Below, in pieces: positions 42,463-51,780 of a stretch of 64,000 bases of DNA (the first letter of the stretch is position 1; each line of letters begins with the position of its first letter). Position numbers and translations under genes: made by a program. Location of the stretch: the NCBI RefSeq assembly GCF_003999255.1, contig NZ_CP034791.1, positions 1,590,501 to 1,654,500 of the forward strand, in the 5' to 3' direction. The stretch is from Caldicellulosiruptor changbaiensis (lineage in GTDB: Bacteria > Bacillota > Thermoanaerobacteria > Caldicellulosiruptorales > Caldicellulosiruptoraceae). Under the pieces are notes generated by a model. That model worked only from the letters and a program-made list of their open reading frames with translations, did not search any database and was not told where the DNA came from.

Positions 42463-43440
42463 TTAAAGCTCCTTTCCATTCAATATCCTTGCAGCTTCTA
42501 AAGCATGGTATGTTATAATCGCATCAGCACCTGCTCTCTTTATAGCAGTCAATATCTCAATTATAACCTCTTCTTCATTCAAAAGACCAAGCTTGCCAGC
42601 ACTTTTTACCATGGCATACTCGCCACTGACATTATAGGCTATAATAGGAATATTGAATTTTTCTTTTGCAGCAGAGATTACATCAAGTGAAGTCAAGGCT
42701 GGTTTTATAATTACTGCATCAGCACCTTCTGAAATGTCAGCTTCTATCTCTCGCAGAGCTTCTCTTTTGTTTTGGTATGGCATTTGATAACTTTTTCTGT
42801 CGCCAAAAGCAGGCCGTGAGTTTGCTACATCTCTAAATGGTGCATAAAGTGAGGATGCAAACTTTGCACTGTATGGTATGATGGGAGTATAAACAAATCC
42901 GTGACTGTCAAGCTTTTTTCGGATAGCGGCAACCCTTCCGTCCATCATATCAGATGGACAAATTATATCTGCCCCTGCTTTTGCATAGGACAGTGCTATT
43001 TCACTTAAAACTTCTATTGTCTTATCATTGTCTATTTTATCACCTTTCAAAATACCACAATGTCCATGAGATGTGTACTCACAAAGGCACACATCTGCAA
43101 ACACCAATATATCTTCGGAATATTCTTTTATTTTCCTTATTGCCTGCTGGACTGCTCCATCATCTCTTGTGGCATAGCTTCCCATCTCATCTTTCTGTGA
43201 AGTCACACCAAATAAAATTACACCGCCAATGTCAGCTTTCTTGATCTCATCCAAGGCTTCTTGTAGTCTGTCAACAGATACCTTCACTATACCATCTAAC
43301 TGTGGCATTCTTTCAAACACGTTGTTACCATCATCGATAAAAAGGGGAAAAATAAACTCTTTGCTGTAAAGTCTTGTTTCATAAAAAAGTTCTCTTAAAG
43401 CTTTTGTCTGTCTTAACCTTCTTAATCTTTTAAACTCCAT
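42463..43440 (-). CDS. hemB: Porphobilinogen synthase (delta-aminolevulinate dehydratase)
   Basis: The 325-residue protein has the zinc site DVCLCEYTSHGHCGIL, the first catalytic lysine in IIPYSAKFASSLYAPFRD and the Schiff-base lysine in AVIIKPALTSLDVI. It condenses two 5-aminolevulinates to porphobilinogen. The start overlaps the cobA/hemD fusion gene by 11 bases. Length and motifs are normal for the zinc-dependent type. Confidence 0.96.
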   Translation of the reverse strand: MEFKRLRRLRQTKALRELFYETRLYSKEFIFPLFIDDGNNVFERMPQLDGIVKVSVDRLQEALDEIKKADIGGVILFGVTSQKDEMGSYATRDDGAVQQAIRKIKEYSEDILVFADVCLCEYTSHGHCGILKGDKIDNDKTIEVLSEIALSYAKAGADIICPSDMMDGRVAAIRKKLDSHGFVYTPIIPYSAKFASSLYAPFRDVANSRPAFGDRKSYQMPYQNKREALREIEADISEGADAVIIKPALTSLDVISAAKEKFNIPIIAYNVSGEYAMVKSAGKLGLLNEEEVIIEILTAIKRAGADAIITYHALEAARILNGKEL

Positions 43441-44905
43441 TCTTGACCACCTCTAAAATCTTATTTACTATTCCCTCATCAGTTGCCTCATCACAAGTAA
43501 TACTTTGAATACCAAAACTTTCTAATGTCTTTTTTGTGTGTTCACCGATTGAAATGACTATTTTATTAAAAAGCATATCCGTCCCATAGCATTCTATAAA
43601 ATGTCTAAACATCCCGGAACTTGTAAATACATAAATATCTGAATCGTAAACTGCATCATTTGGGTTTTTAGTAAATTCCATTGAATATGCAAAGATGGTA
43701 TCAACCTCAAATCCCAAGCTTTCAAGGGAATTTTTGAGGTAATCTCCTGCATTTTTTGACTGCACAGTCAATATCTTTTTGCTTTTATCAACTTCATTCT
43801 CGAAAATCTTGATTAAGCCATCTGATGAATGTTCATCTGGAATATATTTTACCCCAAATCCTCTCTTTTGGAGTGAAAGTGCAGTTTTTTTCCCTATTGC
43901 AGCAAAGTCACCTTTAATATCTCTCACATCTATATTTTTTTCAATCAAGTAGTCAAAAAAACTATCAACACCATTTACACTCGTAAATACCAATATATTG
44001 TATTCAGGCAAAGAGTTTAAAATTTTATCAATCTCCTCCCTATGGAGAACCAGTTTTGAGCAGCAACCATCAACAACGTCCGCACCAAGACTGAATAGCA
44101 AACTTTTTATATTTCTTGAGACACTTTTTGGACGTGTGATACAAATTCTCTTACCAAATAAAGGCAAACTCTCATAAAAAGAAAGCTTATTTCTAAATTT
44201 TATAACCTCACCTATTACAAATACCATTGGCGATGCAATTTGATTTTTAAACTTTCCAGTTGCAAAGTCTTCTAAATAACCGCTAATTACCTTCTGCCGA
44301 CCAGTTGTTGCATTAATTACTGCTGCAGCAAGGGTTTTAGGCTGTTTGCCGTGTAAAATCAGTTTTTGTGAGATACTTTCAATATTTTCAGCAGACATGA
44401 GAAATATTAAAGTTCCATCAAGTTTAGAAATTATGTTCCAATTCAGTTCTTCATCATCGCACGTGTGCCCAGTAAACACATGAAATTCACGTGCAAGCTT
44501 TCTATACGTGATTGGAATACCCGCAAAGGTTAAAGCAGAGTAAAATGAACTAACACCAGGAATAATTTCAAAAGGTATGTTATTTTCAAATAGTTTTTCT
44601 GCCTCTTCTGCTCCCCTTCCAAATATATATGGGTCTCCACCTTTTAGCCGAACAACATTAAAACCTTTTTTTGCATACTCTATCATCAAGTTTATAATTC
44701 TGTCCTGAGAAAGTACATGTTTTTTTGGTTCTTTACCACAGTAGATATAAATTGCATCATCTTTTGCAAGCTTCAACAAATTTTTGTTTATTAACCTATC
44801 GTAAATTATTACATCAGCAGTCTTTATAGCGTTCAAACCTTTTAGTGTTATCAAGTCCTCCATGTATGGACCAGCACCAACAATATATACTTTCCCAACT
44901 TTCAA
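43430..44905 (-). CDS. cobA/hemD: CobA-HemD fusion: uroporphyrinogen-III methyltransferase/synthase
   Basis: About 491 residues. The N-terminal SUMT half has KVYIVGAGPYMEDLITLKGL, NVVRLKGGDPYIFGRGAEEA and the helix IPFEIIPGVSSFYSALTFAG. The C-terminal half from about residue 240 is HemD-like (GKRICITRPKSVSRNIKSLL, NILVFTSVNGVDSFFDYL). It makes uroporphyrinogen III and methylates it to precorrin-2, the branch to siroheme and cobalamin. The likely start is TTG at 44905 with AAGAAGGAG at 7-12 bases; the longer reading to 44950 also begins with TTG and lacks a ribosome site. Confidence 0.92.
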   Translation of the reverse strand: MKVGKVYIVGAGPYMEDLITLKGLNAIKTADVIIYDRLINKNLLKLAKDDAIYIYCGKEPKKHVLSQDRIINLMIEYAKKGFNVVRLKGGDPYIFGRGAEEAEKLFENNIPFEIIPGVSSFYSALTFAGIPITYRKLAREFHVFTGHTCDDEELNWNIISKLDGTLIFLMSAENIESISQKLILHGKQPKTLAAAVINATTGRQKVISGYLEDFATGKFKNQIASPMVFVIGEVIKFRNKLSFYESLPLFGKRICITRPKSVSRNIKSLLFSLGADVVDGCCSKLVLHREEIDKILNSLPEYNILVFTSVNGVDSFFDYLIEKNIDVRDIKGDFAAIGKKTALSLQKRGFGVKYIPDEHSSDGLIKIFENEVDKSKKILTVQSKNAGDYLKNSLESLGFEVDTIFAYSMEFTKNPNDAVYDSDIYVFTSSGMFRHFIECYGTDMLFNKIVISIGEHTKKTLESFGIQSITCDEATDEGIVNKILEVVKNGV

Positions 44906-44954
44906 TATACACAACTCCTTCTTTGGCAATCTAATTTCATATGGGAACAAAAAG

Positions 44955-45836
44955 CTAACTTTTGAGCATATTACTTAGCTTATTTGCAAGAGACAAAAAG
45001 TCAGCTTTGTCACCCTCAATACTTGCTTTTACTAATTTATCACCTCTTAAAAGAGAAGCAAATGCATAAATTTTGTCCTGGTCTGTTTTGCAAAAAACAC
45101 CAATCGATGAATGACACCCTCCTCCCAAAAACTTCAAAACAAGCCTTTCAAACTGGGTTTGGATATATGCATCAGTATCGTTTATTTTACTTAAGATGCT
45201 TTTATAGGGACTATCTTTAAGGCACTCAATGCATATTGCCCCCTGACCAGGACAAGGTGTAATTTCATTTACATCAAAAATATAACTTACATAAGAATCT
45301 AAGTTTAATCGTTTTAATGCAGCATAAGCAAGCACAACTCCATCAAGCCCTTCTGACTCAATCTTTGAAAGTCGCGTTTCTATATTTCCTCTTATGTTAA
45401 CAACCTGTATATCATCTCTTAAATTTTTTAAATGTACCTCCCTTCTCAAACTGCTTGTTCCAACTTTTGCGTTTGGTTTTAGCTGATAGAATCCCACACC
45501 ATCTTTTGACACAAGCACATCTCTGGGGTCCTCTCTTTCAACAACTGCAATAATCTCAAAATTACTATCCATTTCACAAGGCAGGTCCTTTAAGCTGTGG
45601 ACAGCTAAGTCTATTTCCCTTGATAAAAGTGCAAGTTCAATCTCCTTTACAAATACACCGGGGCTTTTAAAATCTTTTAGGCTTTTTGTCTTATCAATAT
45701 CTCCTTTTGTCTTTATAGGAACAAATTCACATTCAATACCTAAGGTTTGCTTGATTTTTCTTGCCACAATATCAACTTGAATTCTGCTGAGTCTGCTGTC
45801 CCTTGCGCCAATTCTTAATTTTTTCACTTTTTTCAC
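44955..45836 (-). CDS. hemC: Hydroxymethylbilane synthase (porphobilinogen deaminase)
   Basis: The 293-residue protein has the HemC motifs RIGARDSRLSRIQVDIVARK, GVFVKEIELALLSREIDLAV then HSLKDLPCE, GTSSLRREVHLKNLRDD and NIRGNIETRLSK. The dipyrromethane cofactor Cys is in FLGGGCHSSIGVF. It links four porphobilinogens into the linear tetrapyrrole. It lies between the sirC-like gene and cobA/hemD. Confidence 0.95.
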   Translation of the reverse strand: MKKVKKLRIGARDSRLSRIQVDIVARKIKQTLGIECEFVPIKTKGDIDKTKSLKDFKSPGVFVKEIELALLSREIDLAVHSLKDLPCEMDSNFEIIAVVEREDPRDVLVSKDGVGFYQLKPNAKVGTSSLRREVHLKNLRDDIQVVNIRGNIETRLSKIESEGLDGVVLAYAALKRLNLDSYVSYIFDVNEITPCPGQGAICIECLKDSPYKSILSKINDTDAYIQTQFERLVLKFLGGGCHSSIGVFCKTDQDKIYAFASLLRGDKLVKASIEGDKADFLSLANKLSNMLKS

Positions 45837-45845
45837 CTCAAAATT

Positions 45846-46499
45846 TTAAACATCTTCATAAAATAACTTTATAACTTTATTTGCATATCCTTTTTTGAAA
45901 AAATAATAAAAGTCATCTGAACAGACAAATTCCAATATTTGGTCTTTTTGCGGATGATGCTTTAATTTTTCTCTTAAATCAGTTGCCCATTTGCAGAAGA
46001 TGGTAAAACTCTGAAGAAAATTGAGAACTTTCTGTGTAAGATATTTTGAAAGTTTCGGATTTCCCCTATTTATTGACAAGCTAAAAACAAATTCATCAGT
46101 TCTTTTTTGGGCACCAAGCCTTAAGTTTCCAAGCTTATAATCTGAACACACCAGATATAGTTTATTCAGTCTTTTGCAGTGCCAAATAATTCTTTTTTCA
46201 AGTTTTTTGTTTGACACTCCAATCACAATTATGTGTTTATCCTTTAAAAAACTTTTGTGAAACTTTCCCTTCTTAAGATTAAGACATTCACATCTCAACC
46301 TTCTAAAGCCTTTATCAAACCTTGGCGACAAAACTTCAACCTCGCAACCAGCTTTTAGAAATGTTTTGGTTTTTATCAAAGAAGCTTTCCCTGCTCCTAT
46401 AACCCCCACCTTAATGTTATTTGCTACAAGTCCAATATGCATGAGATTTTCAAAGCCTGAATCTATTTCAAGAATATCCTCTTTATCAGGTTTGAGCAA
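45846..46499 (-). CDS. Precorrin-2 dehydrogenase / sirohydrochlorin ferrochelatase-like
   Basis: The 217-residue protein has an NAD-binding fold near its start ([20 protein letters not shown]) followed by [17 protein letters not shown]. It also has [19 protein letters not shown], a variant of the SirC/Met8 pattern where Ser/Thr and Pro mark the active helix. It should oxidise precorrin-2 to sirohydrochlorin and may insert iron to form siroheme, the cofactor of the sulfite reductases in this window. The family is divergent, so a symbol is withheld. The start (TTG, behind GGTGA) overlaps hemA by 37 bases. Confidence 0.82.
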   Translation of the reverse strand: MLKPDKEDILEIDSGFENLMHIGLVANNIKVGVIGAGKASLIKTKTFLKAGCEVEVLSPRFDKGFRRLRCECLNLKKGKFHKSFLKDKHIIVIGVSNKKLEKRIIWHCKRLNKLYLVCSDYKLGNLRLGAQKRTDEFVFSLSINRGNPKLSKYLTQKVLNFLQSFTIFCKWATDLREKLKHHPQKDQILEFVCSDDFYYFFKKGYANKVIKLFYEDV

Positions 46500-47647
46500 A
46501 TTTCACCACTTCCCTCTTTGTGTGCCTCTCTTAAAACCTCAATTGCCCTGTCAATATATAAATTTGCCATCCTTATCAAAAGCCTTTCAACCTCTTCTCT
46601 TTCTCTGCTATCAACATTCTTTATATACTTCACCTGTGCTTTGCACAGCTGCTCTGCGTGTCTTTTCATCTCCATAATCAAGTTTCTGTACTGTCTAAAT
46701 CCAAGCCATTCAATGAATTCATCAATATATTTCTCAATTATATTATAATTTTCTTGCATTTTGGAAATTCTAATTTCTCTGGAGATAGCATCCATTTTAT
46801 GGACTTGGTCTATATCAATCACTTTAACGTTCGGAAGTTTATACACCTCAACATCCACATCTCTTGGCACAGCAAGGTCAAATATGAGTAAACTTTTTCC
46901 CTCTGGTATATCATCTTTGTGGACAACTGGATGTGGGGCAGATGTTGAACATATTAGACATTGGGCTTCTAAGATTGCCTCCTTTTTATCATAATACCTA
47001 AACTTTTCAGGATTTAGCTTAACGAATTGGTCAATTTTTTCATTTTTTCGTCCTATCAAAAACACTTTGTCGACATCTGAATTTTTAAAGTAGTTGCAAA
47101 ATAAAAATCCAATATTTCCTAGTCCAATGATAGCAATTTTTTTGATATTTGACTCCTTTATAACTCTTCCAACAACTGATGCAATTGTAATGGGATGCTC
47201 ATTTAACCTTGACTTTGTCCGAAACTCCTTTGAACATTTTAAGGCCAACTCAAAAAGTCTTTCAAGGACTGGATTTTTACCGCCCACCAGCTTTGAAATC
47301 TCTTTTGCTTCTTTTACTTGAGCCACAATTTGTTCTTCTCCAACTATAAGCGAATCAAAGCCGCATACAACTTCAAATAGGTGTTTTATACAATCTTTGT
47401 CTTTGTAAATATAAAATAAATGCATATATCTCTTATCCCAGTCAAGTTCAGTGAATATTTTTTCTATGTCCACATACTCTTCTGAAAAGAAGTAGATTTC
47501 TGTTCTGTTGCAGGTACTGAGAATTATGACTTCATTTGCTAATTTTTTTAAACTAATCAACTTTTCTTGTAGCTTGGTTTTTGTCAGAGAAAACTTTTGT
47601 CTGATATCAATATCTACTTTGTGATTGATTCCAAAGACCCATAGCAC
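46463..47647 (-). CDS. hemA: Glutamyl-tRNA reductase
   Basis: The 394-residue protein has the HemA motifs [34 protein letters not shown] (with the catalytic Cys), [20 protein letters not shown] and VKEAKE, and the NADPH fold [21 protein letters not shown]-terminal helical dimerisation domain follows. It starts the C5 pathway by reducing glutamyl-tRNA and heads the hemA-sirC-hemC-cobA/hemD-hemB-hemL operon. Confidence 0.96.
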   Translation of the reverse strand: MLWVFGINHKVDIDIRQKFSLTKTKLQEKLISLKKLANEVIILSTCNRTEIYFFSEEYVDIEKIFTELDWDKRYMHLFYIYKDKDCIKHLFEVVCGFDSLIVGEEQIVAQVKEAKEISKLVGGKNPVLERLFELALKCSKEFRTKSRLNEHPITIASVVGRVIKESNIKKIAIIGLGNIGFLFCNYFKNSDVDKVFLIGRKNEKIDQFVKLNPEKFRYYDKKEAILEAQCLICSTSAPHPVVHKDDIPEGKSLLIFDLAVPRDVDVEVYKLPNVKVIDIDQVHKMDAISREIRISKMQENYNIIEKYIDEFIEWLGFRQYRNLIMEMKRHAEQLCKAQVKYIKNVDSREREEVERLLIRMANLYIDRAIEVLREAHKEGSGEICSNLIKRIFLK

Positions 47648-48052
47648 AAAACATCATCTCCGAAGGTTTTTGGATTATTAAGTGTTCTTATTAAAAAAGC
47701 CCTATGTGATTCTTGTTATAAGTTATTTTACTTTTTTCAATCTATCAGTTTTATTAACCTCTGGTATTTTTTTGCGCTCTGTAATATGATTGCTATTAAT
47801 TTCTTTTGTATCCAAATGCAGCAGCCCCACCATCGGTTAAAACCTTAATTCTTTTGGATATTAAATTACCCTCAAGAGAAATTCTATCATGTTGCACATC
47901 TTAGTGCAATTCTCTTGAGGGACCAGCAAGCTTGAGTAAACACAGTTGCTGTAGACTATATAAAGATGTTGAAGTTACTCCCTGATGGCTTAAGCTTCTT
48001 TCAAATCTACCGTGTTTTTAATTTTCTGAGGAGAATCTTTAGAGGAGTTACT
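47648..48052. other. Intergenic region of 405 bp with no recognisable gene
   Basis: The stretch lies between hemA and the end of the asr operon. No frame resembles a known protein. It must hold the hemA promoter, but I see no convincing -35/-10 pair. A long imperfect stem-loop lies at 47869-47921 and is listed separately. I see no T-box, cobalamin or SAM riboswitch pattern. Confidence 0.6.
47869..47921. terminator. Long inverted repeat, possible bidirectional terminator
   Basis: CCCTCAAGAGAA at 47869-47880 is exactly complementary to 47910-47921, and TTGCAC/GTGCAA forms a small inner hairpin in the loop. The flanks are AT-rich but lack a long T-run on either strand. It could end the leftward asr operon or be the trace of a lost mobile element. 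Confidence 0.45.
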
Positions 48053-48379
48053 TTACCTTTTAGGATACTCGATGTCCAAATTAATATCAATTTTCTTCTT
48101 AGCCTCTCTTAAAAAAAGTTCTCCTTCTCTGGTAAGCTCATAATATGTGTGATTTCGATGCTTAACACTTTTTCGTCGACGATGGTAATATTTAACTATT
48201 CTTCTTTCCACTCGCTTGATAAGTCCTCTCTCCTCCAGACTTTGTAGTCGCTTTCTGGTTTCTTCCAAGGATAAACCCAGACGTATCGCCAGAAGTTTTG
48301 CGTATTCCGGTCCAAGCTTTTTGAGGTAGGCAAGGATTGTTAAATCAAGAAGTTCATCTTGGTCATTCTTGACCGGCAT
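48053..48379 (-). CDS. DUF2250 winged-helix protein
   Basis: The 108-residue basic protein has a winged helix: LLDLTILAYLKKLGPEYAKL, then SLEETRKRLQSLEERGLIKR (recognition helix and wing). A linker with KYYHRRRKSVKHRNHTYYEL precedes ELTREGELFLREAKKKI. DUF2250 proteins are small and probably DNA binding. It is the last gene of the asr operon, 42 bases after tatD. A role in sensing sulfur status is possible but unproven. Confidence 0.78.
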   Translation of the reverse strand: MPVKNDQDELLDLTILAYLKKLGPEYAKLLAIRLGLSLEETRKRLQSLEERGLIKRVERRIVKYYHRRRKSVKHRNHTYYELTREGELFLREAKKKIDINLDIEYPKR

Positions 48380-48421
48380 GCTTTCATCTCCTTCATTATG
48401 GATTTACTCCTTGCCGAGCGT

Positions 48422-49186
48422 TCAAATACCAAAAACTTCCTCAGCATTGTATCGTGAAATTCGACCAATGAGTTCTGAATAAGCTTGGTTTAATTCTAAG
48501 TATCGTACTGTCTTGGGCACGCTGAGAGGATCATTAGGTCTTAAATTGCTGTAATCGCTATTTAGTACACCTCGTTGGAAACGTTCCAGATAATTCAGCA
48601 ACAGTTGAGGAGTAAGACCATCCTGGCGAATTGTAAGACCGGGCACAGCACCAAAGTCTTCGATTAAGTCAATAATATCTAAATTAGCATGGTCTATTAT
48701 CACTTTTCGGGGTTCTATTCCTACCTTAGCAGCAATTTCAATTGTTTTATTGGTAATTTCGACCCTGTTCTCTGGAGGAGTATGAAGGATTACTGCAGCC
48801 CCATATTCCTTGGCAATCTTCAATTGCTCATGGAGGACCTCCTGCTCCCGCTTGTTTCCCTCATGTAGCCCAATCTCACCAAGACCAATTACACCACTCA
48901 TTTTAAGGTAGTCTGGAAGAGCGTCGATCACTCTGGTCCAATCGTCAGGTATTCCCATTGGGTGAATTCCAATGGTAACGTAAAGTTTAATACCATTTTT
49001 GGCAGCAATACTCATAGAAAGAGTTAACATCTGATGGAAATGATCAAAGAGCGTTTCGGCATGTTTTGCCCCAAAAAATAGCGAGCAGCCAATAACTTTC
49101 TTTACTCCTGCCAGGGCCATATTTTCCCATCCCTCAAATGGAAGCAATGAAACATGTACATGAGAATCTACAAATTCTTTCATCAT
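48422..49186 (-). CDS. TatD family metal-dependent hydrolase
   Basis: The 254-residue protein has the TatD-type metal sites: FVDSHVHVSLLPF (HxH), GVIGLGEIGLHEGN (Glu), AVILHTPPE (His) and VIIDHANLDIID (His), with NSDYSNLRPNDPLSVP as the last Asp region. TatD proteins are amidohydrolase-fold nucleases or esterases. The sequence is not close to the housekeeping DNase TatD, and location beside dsrE and sulfite reductase genes suggests a specialised role in sulfur metabolism (inference). Confidence 0.85.
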   Translation of the reverse strand: MMKEFVDSHVHVSLLPFEGWENMALAGVKKVIGCSLFFGAKHAETLFDHFHQMLTLSMSIAAKNGIKLYVTIGIHPMGIPDDWTRVIDALPDYLKMSGVIGLGEIGLHEGNKREQEVLHEQLKIAKEYGAAVILHTPPENRVEITNKTIEIAAKVGIEPRKVIIDHANLDIIDLIEDFGAVPGLTIRQDGLTPQLLLNYLERFQRGVLNSDYSNLRPNDPLSVPKTVRYLELNQAYSELIGRISRYNAEEVFGI

Positions 49187-49226
49187 TCTTATTCACCTGC
49201 CTTATTTTAAATTTAAGACATATAAA

Positions 49227-49613
49227 TCAAGGCTTGATATAAGCATACCCTTCTGCCTGTTTTCTTACAATTTCTGTTATGCCAGCTGGCACAACCCTTA
49301 CAAAATCGGGAATGCTCTCTTCATCGATAGACTGGCCTTTTAGAGCATTTCGGCATGCTACAAATTTTACACCCACTTTAGATAATTTCTCCATCTGCTC
49401 TAAAAGCGACAAATTAGGTGATACACTGCACAAATTACCACTTTCTACTTGCTTACATTTATCTTTAAAAATAGAAACTGCCTCACCATTAATCACTACT
49501 TCAATGTGAGCATTGTCTTGCCCAACATCATTCAAAAGATTGGTGATATTTCCGAGCACCATCTGCCACCTACTAGATTCGTTGATATGGAAGAGCACCT
49601 TTAATTCGTTCAT
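49227..49613 (-). CDS. DsrE family protein
   Basis: The protein of about 128 residues has the DsrE outline: LKVLFHINESSRWQMVLGNI, then NAHIEVVINGEAVSIF, VKFVACRNALKGQSIDEESI with the conserved Cys, and VVPAGITEIVRKQAEGYAYI. DsrE/TusD proteins carry persulfides. ATG 49613 has AAAGGAGGG just upstream and is preferred to an ATG seven codons earlier. It follows the 310-aa siroheme reductase-like gene in the asr operon. Confidence 0.85.
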   Translation of the reverse strand: MNELKVLFHINESSRWQMVLGNITNLLNDVGQDNAHIEVVINGEAVSIFKDKCKQVESGNLCSVSPNLSLLEQMEKLSKVGVKFVACRNALKGQSIDEESIPDFVRVVPAGITEIVRKQAEGYAYIKP

Positions 49614-49693
49614 CCACTCCCTCCTTTCTGTCATCTTTTCAGTTACCCATGCGAAATGTTAAAAATATCTTTCCAAATCTTTACTTTTTCGCT

Positions 49694-50626
49694 TTATTTT
49701 AAAATACCATTTTTTCTAAGATACTCTGGTAACTGGTCCCCATCAATAACAATCATTTCGCCATTTTTATTATATACCCATACTCTATCTTTCAAAACGA
49801 CAACATTGTAATCTGCTTCCTTATCCATAGCACATGCATTACCACAACCACTGATAGTTATATTTCCTTGTAAATTGCCAGAGGATACTATGCGCTCAGC
49901 CATAGCATGGACATCACCAACGCCATTTTTGCAATAGCGCGCACCTATGCATGTCTTGATTCCTTCACTATTCCATGCCAATGCTATTCTGAGGAATGGC
50001 AAAAGCCCCATGCGGTTAATAACTTCAGCTAATCGTTCGTTTTGTGCAACCTTAATATAGCCATTAACAATCCTTTTAACAGTGTCGATTAGATATTCTT
50101 CTTTTATAACCACATCTAACCGAGTACCTAACTGTGGCTGACGGCCTCCTTTGCCTCCAAGGTAAATCCAATAGCCGTCTTTGACTGCAATGATGCCCAA
50201 ATCATTTAGTTGTGCCTCAACGCATGAATTAGGACAACCATTTACAGCAATCTTAAATTTTTTTGGTGTCGCAAGCCCTGCAAGGCACTGATTAATTTGC
50301 GCCGCCAGAGGTGTAACGTCGCGAATTACACGTTTGCAATGTTCACAAGAACATACTTTAACGTTTCGTACAACTGGCCCAATATCAGCCAAAGGCAAGC
50401 GAACTTTCTCTAACTCTTCAGCTATTTTGTCAAAATCCTCTGGCTTTATGCCAAAAATCATTATAGCCTGAGTAACTGTAAGCTTCGCACCTCCGTATTG
50501 TTTGCTCAGTCTCCAGATAGTCTCCAGCTGTTCTGGTTCAAGATATCCATTTACAGGATGGATTACAACAGCGTAACTACCATCTAACTGTTGTATAAAC
50601 CCTTTATTGACGTACTTTTTCTCCAT
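49694..50626 (-). CDS. Siroheme sulfite/nitrite reductase-like protein with two cluster motifs
   Basis: The 310-residue protein begins with a half domain of the Nir/Sir ferredoxin-like type (residues 15-85, LTVTQAIMIFGIKPEDFDKI). Two Cys sets follow. The first is Cys92-x-Cys94-x2-Cys97 with Cys131-x3-Cys135 (NGCPNSC). The second is Cys226-x5-Cys232 (CIGARYC) with Cys261-x3-Cys265 (SGCGNAC), which fits the siroheme-[4Fe-4S] pattern. Most reductases of this size carry one set. It lies between asrC and dsrE. It may be a partner reductase, a cluster-transfer protein or a divergent sulfite reductase. Confidence 0.82.
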   Translation of the reverse strand: MEKKYVNKGFIQQLDGSYAVVIHPVNGYLEPEQLETIWRLSKQYGGAKLTVTQAIMIFGIKPEDFDKIAEELEKVRLPLADIGPVVRNVKVCSCEHCKRVIRDVTPLAAQINQCLAGLATPKKFKIAVNGCPNSCVEAQLNDLGIIAVKDGYWIYLGGKGGRQPQLGTRLDVVIKEEYLIDTVKRIVNGYIKVAQNERLAEVINRMGLLPFLRIALAWNSEGIKTCIGARYCKNGVGDVHAMAERIVSSGNLQGNITISGCGNACAMDKEADYNVVVLKDRVWVYNKNGEMIVIDGDQLPEYLRKNGILK

Positions 50627-50696
50627 AACTACTCCCCTCCTTGAAAAATTTTGGTAAAATATTTAAAACAAAGGGCAGAAGATGATAAAAAAGAGT

Positions 50697-50717
50697 GGAC
50701 TACTATTATAGTAGCCC
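50697..50717 (-). promoter_or_regulatory. Hairpin between asrC and the second reductase gene
   Basis: CTACTA and TAGTAG flank TTA within 50697-50717, giving a short stem. On the minus strand it is followed 6 bases later by T6. It may be an attenuator or processing site that lowers expression of the downstream genes. The stem is short, so the call is tentative. Confidence 0.4.
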
Positions 50718-50747
50718 ATAGGTTTTAGATTATTCAGAAGATGAATG

Positions 50748-51762
50748 TTAACGCTGGTTTACAGGTTTTAAGTTAAAGTTAGATCTATATTCGGTTTCTG
50801 TCCACAAAACTCTTTGAGCTACCATAGCTTCTGGGTTTAGTTGGACATCTTTTAATATCATTTCTTTAAATTTCTCATATCCCACTCTATCAATAAGGTG
50901 TCCGCCGTGGAGATATTGAGGCTTATTATTCAACACATAAGCAGAAAATGCCTCCCAGTTTTTAAGTACTCCCAAAACCACATCTTCTGTAACCCAGTTT
51001 AAAAAGATTTTTCCCATACGAGGTGTCTGCTTTCCTGTTCTGCCACCGATCAACACCCTGTAGAATTTTTTAGGGTTCCTGGTCCAAGCCCCGGTTGGGC
51101 ACACAAGTACACATTCGCCACAACCGACGCAACAGCAATTGTCTTTGACAATTTTACCTTTCTCAACAGATAAAACCCCTGTTGCATGGCGTGCACATGC
51201 TTCCACACATTTTTTACACCCTATACAGCGCTCATAATCGTACTCTGTCTTAGTTATGCCAATTATACCAAAATCATTAAAGTGAGCTTTGCCACAGTCG
51301 TTAGGACATCCTGATATACTTAACTTTATGTGATAATCGCTGGGGAATATAATCTTTTCTATCTTCCTGGCCAGATCTGTTGTGTCAATGTTAGCATATA
51401 TGCAATGACGATTGCCTATGCAAGCCATTATATTACGAGCACCTATGGTCGGATATCCATTGTCATTAACTTCCATCTCAACTCCGCACAACTTTACTTC
51501 TATATCCTCAATATAAGACCTTATATATTTGTTAACTGCCTCTATATTTTCATATTTAATACCAGGAATTGAAATTGTCTGCCTCATTCCTAAGTGAATT
51601 TCACCGTTTCCCACACGTTTCTGCTATATATTTAAACATTGGAAAATATTTAGCACTTACTACACCACCAGGAACACGCATTTGAAGCATAAATTCGCCT
51701 CGTACTTTTGACTGACGATAGCAGTTTCTACGAAGTTTTTCTACATCAATATCGTAACCCAT
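50748..51762 (-). pseudogene. asrC: Anaerobic sulfite reductase subunit C, with one-base frameshift
   Basis: ATG 51762 follows AAGGAGG and encodes MGYDIDVEKLRRNCYRQSKV and RVPGGVVSAKYF, the AsrC N-terminus, but stops at 51601. The next frame carries on at the same place with NGEIHLGMRQTISIPGIKYE and the rest of AsrC. That rest has CIGNRHC, SGCPNDC (siroheme and [4Fe-4S]) and two ferredoxin clusters, CIGCKKCVEAC and CCVGCGECVLVC. The length 1015 is one more than a multiple of three, and an extra base in GGG at 51610-51612 explains it. A sequencing error, recoding or true inactivation are all possible; the 288-aa C-terminal part could start at GTG. Confidence 0.85.
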
Positions 51763-51780
51763 TTTAATTCCTCCTTCTCA

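Noticed and set aside
47648-48052. Riboswitch or T-box upstream of hemA
   Set aside because: No specifier loop, T-box core, cobalamin or SAM motif is readable; only one inverted repeat is present.
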